Positions 48,286-58,644 are shown, counted from the stretch's first letter. The stretch is 64,000 nt of DNA from Shewanella sp. MTB7 (GCF_027571385.1 NZ_CP085636.1:4822501-4886500); one strand, 5' to 3'. Made by a program: numbers and translations. Notes: a model not told the origin generated them from the letters alone.

Positions 48286-48566
48286 GTTATAAAGTTAATT
48301 TTGTCGATACTTGTCTAGTTATTAAACAGAAACAGAAAACACTAGTGCTAAATTTGTTTAAAACTGGTTTGCCTGCCCCAAAAGACTGTCAAAATCTGAT
48401 TTGGGGGGCATACTATTATCAAAAGGATTAAGACTTGACAAGGAAACACATCTCCAATCACGCAATCAACACCAGACAAGTAACAGTTTAAAAACCCACG
48501 ATTAACACTCGTTACTTAACGAAAGCATAAGCCGCTACCAAAAGACTCAAGCAACAAAGGAGCAAC

Positions 48567-48593
48567 ATGAAATGTGTGATTTTCGTTCTTTGA
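48567..48593 (+). CDS. 8-residue ORF with strong ribosome-binding site (leader-peptide-like)
   Basis: The 9-codon ORF MKCVIFVL-stop is preceded by AAAGGAG at the right distance (4 bp). It lies about 170 bp upstream of trmN6, downstream of the divergent brnQ. It could be a regulatory leader or chance. There is no clear attenuator hairpin, only a weak TGTTGTT / AACAACA pair after it. Confidence 0.2.
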   Translation: MKCVIFVL

Positions 48594-48766
48594 TTTGTTG
48601 TTCTTTTACGCGGATAATAACAACAGATAAGGAATAATTTCCCACAGAAATCGACTCATTTACCCATGCTTCTACTTGCCTAATTACTGCATGCAAGCCT
48701 TTAGCTCGCGATATGAAATCAGTTAGCGTACAATCCGCGCCTATTTCAATCAGTCAAACACCCTAA

Positions 48767-49498
48767 ATGGCCTTTACTTTTAAGCAATTTCATATCGACG
48801 ACCATGGTTGCGGCATGCCTGTCAGTACTGATGCCGTATTGCTTGGAGCTTGGGCTCCTATGACTCAGGCTAAGCATATTTTAGATATCGGTGCCGGTAG
48901 CGGTTTACTTAGCTTGATGGCTATGCAACGAAGTAATGCACATCTCACCGCAATTGAACTTGATGATACCGCTGTCCGCGCATGCGAGAAAAACTTCAGC
49001 ACCTCCAAATGGCTGAGCCGATTGGATCTGGTACACGCCAGTGTGCAAGACTTTAGTTTGACTCATCAGGCAAGTAATGCTGTTAAGTTCGACCACATTA
49101 TCTGCAATCCGCCCTATTTTAAGGGAGGCACTCAGTCCAGCAACCGACTTAGAGCACAAGCCCGTCACACAGATACCTTAGATTTTCGCTCACTGCTGCA
49201 AGCAATCGCTCAGCTATTGACCTCAACTGGCACTGCAAGTTTAATTTTGCCCACTCAAAGCATGTCGCCCTTTAATGAGGAACTACTCCGCTCTCCTTTA
49301 TGGATGAATCAGATAACTGACATTCGAGATTCTGAGCAAAAAAGCCCTCATCGTCATCTATTTACCCTCAAACATCGAGATGCTGATTCTGAGCAAGATC
49401 TGTCACTCATAAAAGCTGATTTCTGTATCAAAGAACGGGACGGGAGTTACACTCAAGAGATGATTGCGCTAATCACAGACTTCTATCTAAAGTATTAA
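48767..49498 (+). CDS. trmN6: tRNA1(Val) adenine-N6 methyltransferase TrmN6 (YfiC)
   Basis: This 243-aa SAM-dependent methyltransferase makes m6A37 in tRNA1-Val. The SAM-binding motif ILDIGAGSGLLSLM is near residue 38 and the N6-adenine motif NPPY near 117. It has the YfiC start FTFKQFHIDDHGCGMPVSTDAVLLGAW. Adjacent to srmB as in E. coli, though here on the same strand (177-bp gap) rather than divergent. Confidence 0.93.
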   Translation: MAFTFKQFHIDDHGCGMPVSTDAVLLGAWAPMTQAKHILDIGAGSGLLSLMAMQRSNAHLTAIELDDTAVRACEKNFSTSKWLSRLDLVHASVQDFSLTHQASNAVKFDHIICNPPYFKGGTQSSNRLRAQARHTDTLDFRSLLQAIAQLLTSTGTASLILPTQSMSPFNEELLRSPLWMNQITDIRDSEQKSPHRHLFTLKHRDADSEQDLSLIKADFCIKERDGSYTQEMIALITDFYLKY

Positions 49499-49675
49499 CC
49501 CGTTAAAGTGGAATACGGAGTTGAAAATTAAAAGAGATAATTTGCTCTATTTTCATCAAGCTAAAACCAAATTAGTCGCTTTGTTCCTCCTTTAATGGTG
49601 ATTTTCAATACTAATGATTTAAGTTAGTTCGATTAACCTTTATAATGTGCCGCTATTATTTATTGAGACCTGCAC

Positions 49676-50899
49676 ATGCAATTTGAAGACTTCCTGCTTG
49701 ACCCTATATTATTAGAGTCATTGAAAGCCATGGGCCATATTAAGCCTACAACCATACAGCAACAAGCGATCCCATTGGCCATGGATCAGCGGGACATTCT
49801 TGCGCGTGCACCGACAGGAACTGGCAAAACGGCTAGTTTCTTACTGCCGGCTCTACAACATATTATTGACTTCCCACGTCGATTTTCAGGCCAAGCCCGA
49901 GTCCTTATTCTTACGCCAACCCGTGAACTAGCGAGTCAAATCCACAGATATGCCTCTCACTTGGCTTATGAGTTAGATTTGAATACTGTCATCATCACTG
50001 GTGGTGTCCCTTATGCTCCGCAAGAAGAAGCACTAAAAGGCAATGTTGATATTCTAGTCGCGACCCCCGGTCGTTTAATGGAATACATGGATAAAGGGCT
50101 ATTTAACGCTGAAGAGGTTGAAATTCTGGTTATCGATGAAGCCGATAGAATGCTCGACATGGGCTTTTCTGCCGCGGTTGAAACCTTAGCAATCGAATCA
50201 GTAGGTCGTAAACAAACCATGTTATTCTCTGCCACATTAGAAGGCAGTGACGTAGGTCGTTTCTCTCATCAATTGCTTACTAACCCGGCAAAGATTGAAG
50301 CTGAAGCACCTCGCAGTGAAAAAGCAAAAATCCATCAGTGGATCCATATAGCTGATGATAAAGAACACAAATTTAAGCTCTTATGCAGTATTCTTCAGCA
50401 AGAAGAGACTAAGCGAACCATCGTTTTTGTTAAGACTCGCGAATCAGTCGCTAGCCTTGAAGGCTTACTGCAGAAAGTCGGCATCACCTGCAGCTTTATG
50501 CGTGGTGATATGGAACAAAAACAACGCTTCCAAGCACTCGGTCGTTTCACTAAAGGCGAAGTAAACGTCTTGCTTGCTACCGATGTTGCCGCGCGTGGTA
50601 TTGATGTTGAAGACGTCACTCATGTAATCAACTTTGATATGCCAAGATCTGCCGATACCTATGTTCACCGCATAGGCCGCACAGGTCGTGCTGGCGCTAA
50701 AGGCACTGCAATCTCGCTAGTCGAAGCCCATGACATTCGTGTCGTAGGTAAGATTGAACGCTATTTAGATCAACCTCTTAAACGTCGATTTATTAAAGAT
50801 CTTAGACCTAAGAATAAAGAAGCTAAGCCTCCAGGAAAGAATAAAGTTAAATCTGGTGAGAAAGTCTTTAGCAAGAAAAATAAAAAGAAGAAAAAGTAA
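49676..50899 (+). CDS. srmB: DEAD-box RNA helicase SrmB
   Basis: This 407-aa DEAD-box helicase has the Q motif (IKPTTIQQQAIP), Walker A APTGTGKT near residue 45, DEAD near 154, SAT near 188 and HRIGRTGRAG near 335. The C-terminal tail is very basic (KKNKKKKK), suited to rRNA contact. SrmB assists early 50S assembly. Next to trmN6, conserved context. It ends at an intrinsic terminator. Confidence 0.93.
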   Translation: MQFEDFLLDPILLESLKAMGHIKPTTIQQQAIPLAMDQRDILARAPTGTGKTASFLLPALQHIIDFPRRFSGQARVLILTPTRELASQIHRYASHLAYELDLNTVIITGGVPYAPQEEALKGNVDILVATPGRLMEYMDKGLFNAEEVEILVIDEADRMLDMGFSAAVETLAIESVGRKQTMLFSATLEGSDVGRFSHQLLTNPAKIEAEAPRSEKAKIHQWIHIADDKEHKFKLLCSILQQEETKRTIVFVKTRESVASLEGLLQKVGITCSFMRGDMEQKQRFQALGRFTKGEVNVLLATDVAARGIDVEDVTHVINFDMPRSADTYVHRIGRTGRAGAKGTAISLVEAHDIRVVGKIERYLDQPLKRRFIKDLRPKNKEAKPPGKNKVKSGEKVFSKKNKKKKK

Positions 50900-50928
50900 A
50901 CCTTATAATAAGGTAATGCTATTCTTGG

Positions 50929-50956
50929 GGCCGCTATCAGCGGCTCTTTTTTTGTT
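50929..50956 (+). terminator. intrinsic terminator of srmB
   Basis: A short strong stem (GCCGCT / AGCGGC, 3-nt loop) is followed by TCTTTTTTTG, about 30 bp past the srmB stop. Confidence 0.85.
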
Positions 50957-51155
50957 TTGGTGTCCAGACCTAACATTCGTTCAATAATTAACCAGCAATA
51001 TCTATTAGTCCTAGCTCTTCAGTATTAATTATCTTCTCTCGCACCATTTAAACCACATTTGATACACTTTATTTACAAAAACGTTTTATCCCGCCTCCCG
51101 ACTCTGTTAAATTCATTTATGTATAGGAATTTCAGCATGGAACAGCGGGAAAATA

Positions 51156-52370
51156 ATGATAAAAATAATACTCCGAAGATTGACTCCCCTCTTTATTCTT
51201 GTTTTTTTTGGTTTAGCCGCTTGGCTTCTCATTAACACCAAAGAAGCCCCCGAACAGAAGGAAGAAGAAAAAGCAGTCCCTATCATAGATGTGGTTAAAG
51301 TCGAGCAGAAAACAGTCTCCTTAAACCTGCCTTCATACGGTGTTGTTACCCCAAAGAACAAAACTCAGCTGGTAACAGAAGTGAAAGGTCGCTTACTTAC
51401 CATCTCTCCCAATTTTGTTGCCGGTGGTGTCGTCAAGAAAGACCAACAGCTTGCCGTGATTGAGCCTTCTGACTACGAGGCAGATCTGAGTCAGGCCCAA
51501 GCCAGCCTAGCCCAGGCAAACGCAGCATTAGAGGAAGAGATCGCCCGTGGTGAAGTCGCCAAAAATGATTGGAAAGGCTATGACGGTGGACTCCCCCCTG
51601 AACTTGGATTGCGTCTGCCTCAACTAAAAAAAGAACAAGCGAATGTGAAATTTGCTGAAGCCGCTATGGCTCGCGCTCAACGTAATCTTGAAAGAACCGT
51701 TATTCGGGCTCCTTTTGAGGGGATAATCAAAGTAAGAAATGTAGATCTGGGCCAGTACGTGACGTTGGGCACTAACTTAGGTGAGCTTTATGACACGCGC
51801 ATTGCAGAAGTACGTCTTCCCCTCGCCAATAACGACCTTGCTTACCTTGAATCGGTAGATAATCCTGATACACAAGTCACCCTTAGCGCATCACTTGCGG
51901 GTAAAAACGTCACTTGGACTGGTGATATAGTCCGCAGCGAAGGCGTGATCGATGCCGACAACCGCATGGTTTATCTGGTTGCCGAAGTTAAAGATCCTTA
52001 CCTGCGAGAATCTCATCAAGAGGGACGGTTACCGCTTAAATATGGCAGTTTTGTCACCGCTGTGATAAAGGGGCGTACCGTCGATGGTATTGTTGAGCTT
52101 CCACGCCATATAGTCCGTAACGGTCAGGTTGCTGTCATCTCCGTTAATAACATTGTTGAAGTTCGCGACGTTAACATCGTACGTACCGATATTAATAGTG
52201 TTTATATCAAGGATAGCCTGCAAGATGGCGAGCGTATCTCGTTAACAAAATTGGCCAGTATGCGTTCAGGGCAAAAAATCAAAATCTTAGGTGAAGCTAG
52301 CAAGGATGCCACTAACCTGCCTGAAACCGATATAACCAAAAAACACTTAGCTGCAGTGGGTGATCAATAA
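51156..52370 (+). CDS. RND efflux membrane-fusion protein (periplasmic adaptor)
   Basis: This 404-aa adaptor has an N-terminal membrane helix (about 10-27), a lipoyl/barrel-sandwich part (KGRLLTISPNFVAGGVVKK near 78), an alpha-helical hairpin (about 105-180) and a beta-barrel part (GQYVTLGTNLGELYD near 208). It belongs with the inner-membrane pump that starts one base inside its stop codon. No TolC-type gene is adjacent. Substrate unknown. Confidence 0.92.
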   Translation: MIKIILRRLTPLFILVFFGLAAWLLINTKEAPEQKEEEKAVPIIDVVKVEQKTVSLNLPSYGVVTPKNKTQLVTEVKGRLLTISPNFVAGGVVKKDQQLAVIEPSDYEADLSQAQASLAQANAALEEEIARGEVAKNDWKGYDGGLPPELGLRLPQLKKEQANVKFAEAAMARAQRNLERTVIRAPFEGIIKVRNVDLGQYVTLGTNLGELYDTRIAEVRLPLANNDLAYLESVDNPDTQVTLSASLAGKNVTWTGDIVRSEGVIDADNRMVYLVAEVKDPYLRESHQEGRLPLKYGSFVTAVIKGRTVDGIVELPRHIVRNGQVAVISVNNIVEVRDVNIVRTDINSVYIKDSLQDGERISLTKLASMRSGQKIKILGEASKDATNLPETDITKKHLAAVGDQ

Positions 52371-55300
52371 TGGCCCCACAAACAGGAATAATGGCTTGGT
52401 TTGCAAGAAATGTTGTAGCCGCAAACTTGCTGATGATTTTCCTTATATTTGGCGGAATATTCAGCAGCTTTTTTATTATTAACAAAGAGATATTTCCCAC
52501 TTTCGAACTCAATTACCTGCAAATTACCGTTGCCTATCCCGGCGCAGCACCTCAGGAGATCGAAGAGGGGATCAACATAAAAATTGAGGAATCGATTCAG
52601 GATATTGATGGCATCAAAAAAGTCACCTCTATCGCCAGCGAAGGGGTAGGGTCAGTCACCATTGAAGTGCAAGACAATTATGACCCGCAAGATGTTTTAG
52701 ATGAAGCAAAAGTAAGACTCGATGCTATATCGACCTTCCCCGATAATATCGAAAAACCGAACATCTTTCGTATTAAACCAGAAAGCAATGTTATCTGGGT
52801 CTCTGTTTATGGCGATCTCGACCAACACGAAATGAAGGAGTTGGCCAAAAGTATTAGAGAAGAGATCACCTCACTTCCTTCGGTAACCCGAGCAAAAGTC
52901 ACTGGGGTACGCGATTACGAAATAGGCATTGAAGTCTCAGAAAATAAACTCAGAGAGTATGGGCTTAGCTTCGCTCAGGTGGCAAAAGCAGTGCAAAGTT
53001 CCTCTATCGATCTTCCTGGCGGTGCAATTCGGGCACAAGATGGTGACATTCTATTGAGAACCAAAGGCCAAGCTTATACCGGAGAGGATTTTGCTAAAAT
53101 CTTGGTGTCAACCCAGGCCGACGGTAGCCGAATCATGTTGCCACAAGTTGCCACCATTAAGGATGATTTTGAGGAGCGCCAGGAGTACACTCGTTTTAAT
53201 GGTAAACCAGCAGCAATTATCGAAGTTTCCAGTATTGATGATCAAAATGCACTAGAGATCTCAGCTCAAGTAAAAGAGTATATAGCCGAACGTAGTAAGT
53301 CCTTGCCTGCATCTGTCAAGCTAGACACTTGGGGCGATCTGACTCACTACCTTAAAGGTCGTTTAAACATGATGCTATCCAACATGTTCTACGGCGCCTT
53401 GTTAGTATTTCTCATTCTCGCGCTTTTTCTCGAGATCAAACTGGCCTTCTGGGTCATGATGGGATTGCCGGTCTGTTTCTTAGGCACCGCATTATTAATG
53501 CCCGTTGAACCCTTTTCGATGTCGATCAACCTATTAACTCTATTCGCTTTTATTCTAGTACTCGGCATTGTTGTCGATGATGCTATTGTAATAGGAGAGA
53601 GTGCCTACACAGAAACTGAACGCCATGGTCACTCTCTTGATAACGTCATTAAAGGCGCGAAAAAGGTCGCTATGCCAGCCACCTTCGGGGTATTAACCAC
53701 CATAGCCGCCTTTGTGCCCATGCTGATGGTATCGGGCCCTCAAGGGATTATCTGGAAATCCATTGGCATGATTGTCATCCTCTGTCTAGTGTTCTCCTTA
53801 GTCGAATCTAAGCTTATTTTACCGGCTCATCTGGCTCATATGAAGCCTAAAAAACCTAACCTTAACCCCAATGTATTTGTGCGCTTTAAAATTGCCCTTA
53901 ACGACAAGCTTCAATATTTTATTAACCATAAGTATCGCTACTTTTTAGAAACCTGTATCAAGAAAAGGTATACCGTTGTTGCCGTATTTATCGGGGTGCT
54001 TATTTTATCTGTGGCCCTAGTTGTTAGCGGGACAGTACGTTGGGTCTTCTTTCCAGATATACCCTCGGACTTCATTCAGGTTCAATTGGAGATGGAAGCG
54101 GGTAGCTCAGAAGAGAACACCTTAAAGGTTGTCAAGGAGATTGAGGACGCCCTTTATGCCATGAATCAACAGATAAAAGATGAAGTAGGTTACCCTGTAG
54201 TTCAACACAGCTTTATTGACATGAGTTCACGTACCTCAGCCTTTATCTTTGCTGAACTCACCAAGGGCGAAGATCGTGAGGTCGATGGTGAAAGGATCGC
54301 CAATGTTTGGCGTGATAATTTACCCGAATTACTATCCGTTAAAAAACTAAACATCAATGCCAGTACCAATGACACTGGCGCTGATATCTCATTCAGACTC
54401 TCTTCCAGTAATTTAGAGCAGCTAGCAGCAGCCTCCGCTGAACTAAAGAATAAACTGAAATCCTATGAAGGTATCTATGATATTTCCGATAACAATTCAT
54501 CAGGAAGTCTTGAGATCCGCCTCAACATCAAGCCTGAAGCAGAGGCCCAAGGGTTAACCTTGTCAGATCTCGCCAGTCAGGTTCGTTACGCTTTTTACGG
54601 CTTCGAAGCACAGAGAATATTGCGGAGTAAAGAGGAAGTGAAGGTGATGGTGCGTTATCCTCTCGATCAACGCCGCTCTATTGGTCATCTTGAAAATATG
54701 ATGATACGCACTCCAAATGGAAATTCTGTCCCCTTCTCTACTGTTGCTGATATTCAGTTAGGAGATTCCTACTCATCCATTACCCGAGTCGATGGACGCC
54801 GTGCTATCTCTATTATTGCCAATGCCGATAAAGATAAAGTGGAGCCCTCTAAAATCGTTGCTGAAATTCAAGAAGAATTTCTGCCCTATTTAGAAACGCA
54901 ATATCCACAAATTTCAACAACCTTAGATGGTGGCAGCGCCGATGAACAAAGTGCATTAGTTAGCTTAGTGCAGGGCTTCTTATTCGCACTATTTGCCATC
55001 TATGCCTTGATGGCAATACCATTGAAATCCTATAGTCAACCATTCATCATTATGGCGGTGATCCCTTTTGGTATCATAGGGGCGTTGTTTGGCCATCTGC
55101 TGCTTGGCTTAACACTCAACATTCTTAGCTTATGTGGCATCGTCGCACTCGCTGGCGTTGTCGTGAATGACTCACTCATTCTGGTCGACTTTGTCAATAA
55201 GGCGCGAGCTCAGGGTCAATCGATAATCCAAGCCGCGGTGGACTCAGGTTGTTATCGTTTTCGCGCGATAATCTTAACGTCATTAACGACCTTTGTTGGG

Positions 55301-55531
55301 CTAGTTCCTATTCTTTTGGAAACCAGTTTGCAAGCTCAGATCGTTATCCCTATGGCAACTTCTCTCGCTTTTGGTATCTTGTTTTCGACGGTGGTGACAC
55401 TAATTTTGATCCCGCTGCTTTATATCATTCTTGATGACATCAGGCATCTCTTATCATGGTTAGGTAAAGCGTTGCGACGTTTCTATGTCTGGTGGTGGCA
55501 ACCAAAGCATCATCAAGATGATATCGCTTAA
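52370..55531 (+). CDS. RND efflux transporter permease
   Basis: This 1,053-aa AcrB-type inner-membrane pump has 12 helices, two large periplasmic loops and the proton-relay aspartate pair in GIVVDDAIVIGES near residue 405 (TM4). It overlaps the adaptor gene by 1 bp, so they are coupled. Sequence type suggests an HAE-like multidrug or lipophilic-compound exporter rather than a metal pump; substrate not assigned. An intrinsic terminator follows. Confidence 0.93.
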   Translation: MAPQTGIMAWFARNVVAANLLMIFLIFGGIFSSFFIINKEIFPTFELNYLQITVAYPGAAPQEIEEGINIKIEESIQDIDGIKKVTSIASEGVGSVTIEVQDNYDPQDVLDEAKVRLDAISTFPDNIEKPNIFRIKPESNVIWVSVYGDLDQHEMKELAKSIREEITSLPSVTRAKVTGVRDYEIGIEVSENKLREYGLSFAQVAKAVQSSSIDLPGGAIRAQDGDILLRTKGQAYTGEDFAKILVSTQADGSRIMLPQVATIKDDFEERQEYTRFNGKPAAIIEVSSIDDQNALEISAQVKEYIAERSKSLPASVKLDTWGDLTHYLKGRLNMMLSNMFYGALLVFLILALFLEIKLAFWVMMGLPVCFLGTALLMPVEPFSMSINLLTLFAFILVLGIVVDDAIVIGESAYTETERHGHSLDNVIKGAKKVAMPATFGVLTTIAAFVPMLMVSGPQGIIWKSIGMIVILCLVFSLVESKLILPAHLAHMKPKKPNLNPNVFVRFKIALNDKLQYFINHKYRYFLETCIKKRYTVVAVFIGVLILSVALVVSGTVRWVFFPDIPSDFIQVQLEMEAGSSEENTLKVVKEIEDALYAMNQQIKDEVGYPVVQHSFIDMSSRTSAFIFAELTKGEDREVDGERIANVWRDNLPELLSVKKLNINASTNDTGADISFRLSSSNLEQLAAASAELKNKLKSYEGIYDISDNNSSGSLEIRLNIKPEAEAQGLTLSDLASQVRYAFYGFEAQRILRSKEEVKVMVRYPLDQRRSIGHLENMMIRTPNGNSVPFSTVADIQLGDSYSSITRVDGRRAISIIANADKDKVEPSKIVAEIQEEFLPYLETQYPQISTTLDGGSADEQSALVSLVQGFLFALFAIYALMAIPLKSYSQPFIIMAVIPFGIIGALFGHLLLGLTLNILSLCGIVALAGVVVNDSLILVDFVNKARAQGQSIIQAAVDSGCYRFRAIILTSLTTFVGLVPILLETSLQAQIVIPMATSLAFGILFSTVVTLILIPLLYIILDDIRHLLSWLGKALRRFYVWWWQPKHHQDDIA

Positions 55532-55548
55532 GCGATGACAATATAGGG

Positions 55549-55573
55549 AAAAGGGAGGCTTGCCTCCCTTTTT
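55549..55573 (+). terminator. intrinsic terminator of the RND operon
   Basis: A perfect 11-bp stem (AAAAGGGAGGC / GCCTCCCTTTT) with a 2-nt TT spacer is followed by T. Confidence 0.85.
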
Positions 55574-55647
55574 CGATCTGGGCAACATTATCATCTCTTG
55601 ATTTGGGATAAGCTGCCCAGCTTATCAGCCACTTTAGATCCCATCTT

Positions 55648-56250
55648 ATGAGCAACTCAACACTCGTTTACGATATACGCAACAGTCGCTACCTCAATAT
55701 TACTGGTCGCTGTACTCTGCGCTGTCAATTTTGCCCTAAACATAACGGCAGTAAACAGGTACATGAGTATCAATTGGATCTAGATAATCAGCCAAAAGCT
55801 GAAGAGATCATCGCCTTGCTAGGCAATGTGGAACTATTTGAAGAGTATGTTTTTTGTGGCTATGGTGAACCCACACTTAACTTGCCAACCTTGATGAGTG
55901 TTGCAAAGGTAATTAAACAAAGAGGTGGACGAGTCAGAGTCAATACCGATGGTTTAGGTAATCTATTTCATAAACGCAATATTTTGCCTGAGTTGGCCCA
56001 GTACGTAGACAGTTTATCCATCTCTCTCAATGCCGATACAGAACAAGCCTACCAACGCCATTGTAAACCTAAGCTCAAAAACAGCTACCAAGCAGTTAGG
56101 GCATTTATCACACTCGCACCTGATTATATAAATTCCGTACAGGTCTCGGCAATTGATGGACTTGAAGGAGTGGATATTGAGGCTTGCCGAAAATTTGTCA
56201 CCCGCTGTGGAGCCGAATTTAAACATAGAGTGCTAGGCGTAGTTGGCTAG
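55648..56250 (+). CDS. radical SAM protein of the TatD-linked type
   Basis: This 200-aa radical SAM enzyme has the CxxxCxxC motif as CTLRCQFC near residue 23 for the 4Fe-4S cluster. The VFCGYGEPTLN segment near 68 holds the SAM-binding glycine/glutamate. The start YLNITGRCTLRCQFCPKHNGS resembles the family usually fused or adjacent to a TatD nuclease (TIGR04038-like; number from memory). No tatD gene is nearby here. Function unknown; monocistronic. Confidence 0.82.
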   Translation: MSNSTLVYDIRNSRYLNITGRCTLRCQFCPKHNGSKQVHEYQLDLDNQPKAEEIIALLGNVELFEEYVFCGYGEPTLNLPTLMSVAKVIKQRGGRVRVNTDGLGNLFHKRNILPELAQYVDSLSISLNADTEQAYQRHCKPKLKNSYQAVRAFITLAPDYINSVQVSAIDGLEGVDIEACRKFVTRCGAEFKHRVLGVVG

Positions 56251-56365
56251 ATATGCAGATAATGAAAAAAACTATCATTAAGTTATCTCAATACAACTGC
56301 CACTGTTTGGATGATAAATTTGTGTTAATATCTCTTTCCATAAAACAGATAACTAAAAAACATCA

Positions 56366-58579
56366 ATGCTGACGCGCAAACAACCTCTTCTCATTGCTGA
56401 ACAAGGGATCCACTGGTCTCATCAACGCCTACTGGCTATCGCAGCTCAGATCTGTTTATTAATCCTCACCGTAACGCTTCTCAGTAATGTCATTATCACC
56501 ATCGGCGAGCGTCGGCTTCAGGAAGACTGGGCGATTCAGAGATACAGTGAACTACAGGCTGTCGGTACTGTAATTGCGGATAAGATCGCATTTCAGCAAT
56601 TTCGCACACAGATGTTTGCTAAATCAGAGCTACTTAAGCGATACCTAGAGTTTCCCAGCAGCGAAAGAGAAGAGAAATTAACCCATAACTGGAATATTAT
56701 CAGAAATAATATTCCAGAGCTGCTTGATTTAGCTCTGTTCGACCCCCAAGGTAATTTTAAATTTGCCACCAGTGATGACTTTGGCCGTGAACCTCTTCCC
56801 GCAGTGTTACTCGGTGCTTCCCGTAATATGGGAGGCGATGAGATCTACACGTCGCCACTGGAATTTAGCCCAATCAAGGGTAAGCTAGAACCTTATATGT
56901 ATCAACTTGCTTGGCTTGAAAATCCAGATCAGAGTATCAGAGGTTATCTGGTCACTTATACCTCAATGGCTCAGATATTAAAAAGCATAAAACCAGCCTA
57001 CTCAAGTAGCCAGTCACCACTGCTTATGCTTGATACACAGGGACTACTCTACGCTGGAGCTGAAGCAACGCCTCCATTGCAAAGAATACCTGATACCATG
57101 GGCGGTAGCCTTAGACAAAGCTACCCCGCACTGTGGCGTAAGATGGCGATCAGTAACTTCGGCCAATTTCACGGTGACAATGCAACATTTGTCTATTTGA
57201 AGGTTGAGTTCACCGATCAATATGAAACTCGCAGAGAGTATTTCCTAGTCTCCTATATACTTAATGACGATATTGCTGCTAAGTTCACTGAATGGCGAAG
57301 CTTACTGGTTGTCGGGGCTTCTGTACTGACCATTCTGGCATCTTTACTTATATTTCTCAGTCACCTTTATAGGTTGGAGCAAGGCTCGCGGAAATACAGT
57401 ATTGAGCTTTCTAGTCGTCTGTTTTGTCGCAACATTGGTTGTATTATCGTTAGGAATAGCCGGGTGATTTCTGCAAATAAGAAAGCAGCCGAACAGCTAG
57501 GTTTACCCAAAGATGAGCTACTCGATCGTAGTCTGCAACGACTCCTGCATTTAGAAGACCATGAGTATTCTGAGATAATGCTTAAGGTGCAGCACGATGG
57601 CGAATGGATTGGAGAGTTTGACTCAGGGGGTGAGAGTCAGGCACAACTTATCGCACATATCAAAACTCAGCATGAACCGATAAAAAATAATCAATATTTA
57701 TTGATCACTTTTGAAGATGTTAGTGAATTAAACAGTGCAAGAAATGATGCTTATATAAACCAAATGCTTAATGATAGCGCAGTTCCGACGGCCCTGATTC
57801 AAGCTGATGGTAACTTGGTACGCACAAACCAAGCCTTTAATGAACAACTCCAAATTCAGCAGAATCCAACACAGGATCTAACCGAACTTTTAAACCGCGA
57901 CTTAGGTAACAAATGGTCGCAAATATTACAACAGATAATCCTTCAAGGAAGTTGGAAAGGGCAAGTTATCTGCTCACAAAATAATAATAGCTGTCTTCAA
58001 GCGACCCTTAGAGGACATTTGGATCCCTCCGGTGAGATTGAATATATCGTATGTACTTTTGAACAGGCAGTTGAAAAGAAGTTGCTTGCAGAACGTGGCG
58101 AACTGGTACCTCATCGTACGACTGTGTTAGTCAACCTGAGGGATCTAGAAAGTTACTTTAAGTCACTAGAACCTAAAAGCAGAGAAACGTCAAGCTTGAT
58201 ACTGATGGATATCACAGCAGAAAGTATGCTGAGCCACATGAGTGATATAGGTCAATTAGAAAACAGACAGAAAGAAGTTGAACTAAAAATATTACGAGAT
58301 CTGCCAGCCGGATATCAAATGTCCCATTGGCAATTAGGCAAGCTGATCATCATATTGCCAAACACCGATGCCGATAAAGCTCACCATTTCGCGATAAAAT
58401 CCATGAGTAATTTAAGTGACATAGGCTTAAGTGATGGGATCTGTATGGGGATTGCAGCCTATCAAACCGGGCTGACATTAGAGCAATACTTAAGTAACGC
58501 CGAAGTTGCACTTAAGCGAGCAAAACAGACCGGGGAACAGATGATCTGTCAGGCATTTACTCGACAAAACATAGGATAA
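56366..58579 (+). CDS. membrane PAS sensor with degenerate GGDEF domain
   Basis: This 737-aa protein has a membrane helix (about 25-48), a periplasmic sensor domain (about 50-310), a second membrane helix (about 310-332), two PAS-like domains (about 355-455 and 470-580) and a GGDEF-like end (about 590-735). The catalytic GG(D/E)EF position reads QLGKLIIILP instead, while flanking family features remain (VALKRAKQTGEQ). It is therefore probably not a cyclase and may act as a GTP or c-di-GMP-responsive regulator. No EAL domain is fused. Monocistronic. Confidence 0.85.
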   Translation: MLTRKQPLLIAEQGIHWSHQRLLAIAAQICLLILTVTLLSNVIITIGERRLQEDWAIQRYSELQAVGTVIADKIAFQQFRTQMFAKSELLKRYLEFPSSEREEKLTHNWNIIRNNIPELLDLALFDPQGNFKFATSDDFGREPLPAVLLGASRNMGGDEIYTSPLEFSPIKGKLEPYMYQLAWLENPDQSIRGYLVTYTSMAQILKSIKPAYSSSQSPLLMLDTQGLLYAGAEATPPLQRIPDTMGGSLRQSYPALWRKMAISNFGQFHGDNATFVYLKVEFTDQYETRREYFLVSYILNDDIAAKFTEWRSLLVVGASVLTILASLLIFLSHLYRLEQGSRKYSIELSSRLFCRNIGCIIVRNSRVISANKKAAEQLGLPKDELLDRSLQRLLHLEDHEYSEIMLKVQHDGEWIGEFDSGGESQAQLIAHIKTQHEPIKNNQYLLITFEDVSELNSARNDAYINQMLNDSAVPTALIQADGNLVRTNQAFNEQLQIQQNPTQDLTELLNRDLGNKWSQILQQIILQGSWKGQVICSQNNNSCLQATLRGHLDPSGEIEYIVCTFEQAVEKKLLAERGELVPHRTTVLVNLRDLESYFKSLEPKSRETSSLILMDITAESMLSHMSDIGQLENRQKEVELKILRDLPAGYQMSHWQLGKLIIILPNTDADKAHHFAIKSMSNLSDIGLSDGICMGIAAYQTGLTLEQYLSNAEVALKRAKQTGEQMICQAFTRQNIG

Positions 58580-58644
58580 TTAACCAAGGATAAAGCAGAG
58601 AAAGTCGTGAGTGTCGCGATGAAACTTGTCGTTATTTAGACAGA

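Larger units (their letters stand above)
48195..48766. other. 572-bp divergent region brnQ / trmN6
   Basis: A long gap between divergent genes. It contains an inverted repeat at 48264-48285 next to brnQ, a G-rich GGGGGGC run near 48402, and a very short ORF with a strong ribosome-binding site at 48567-48593. No tRNA, riboswitch or repeat-family member was recognised. Confidence 0.45.
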
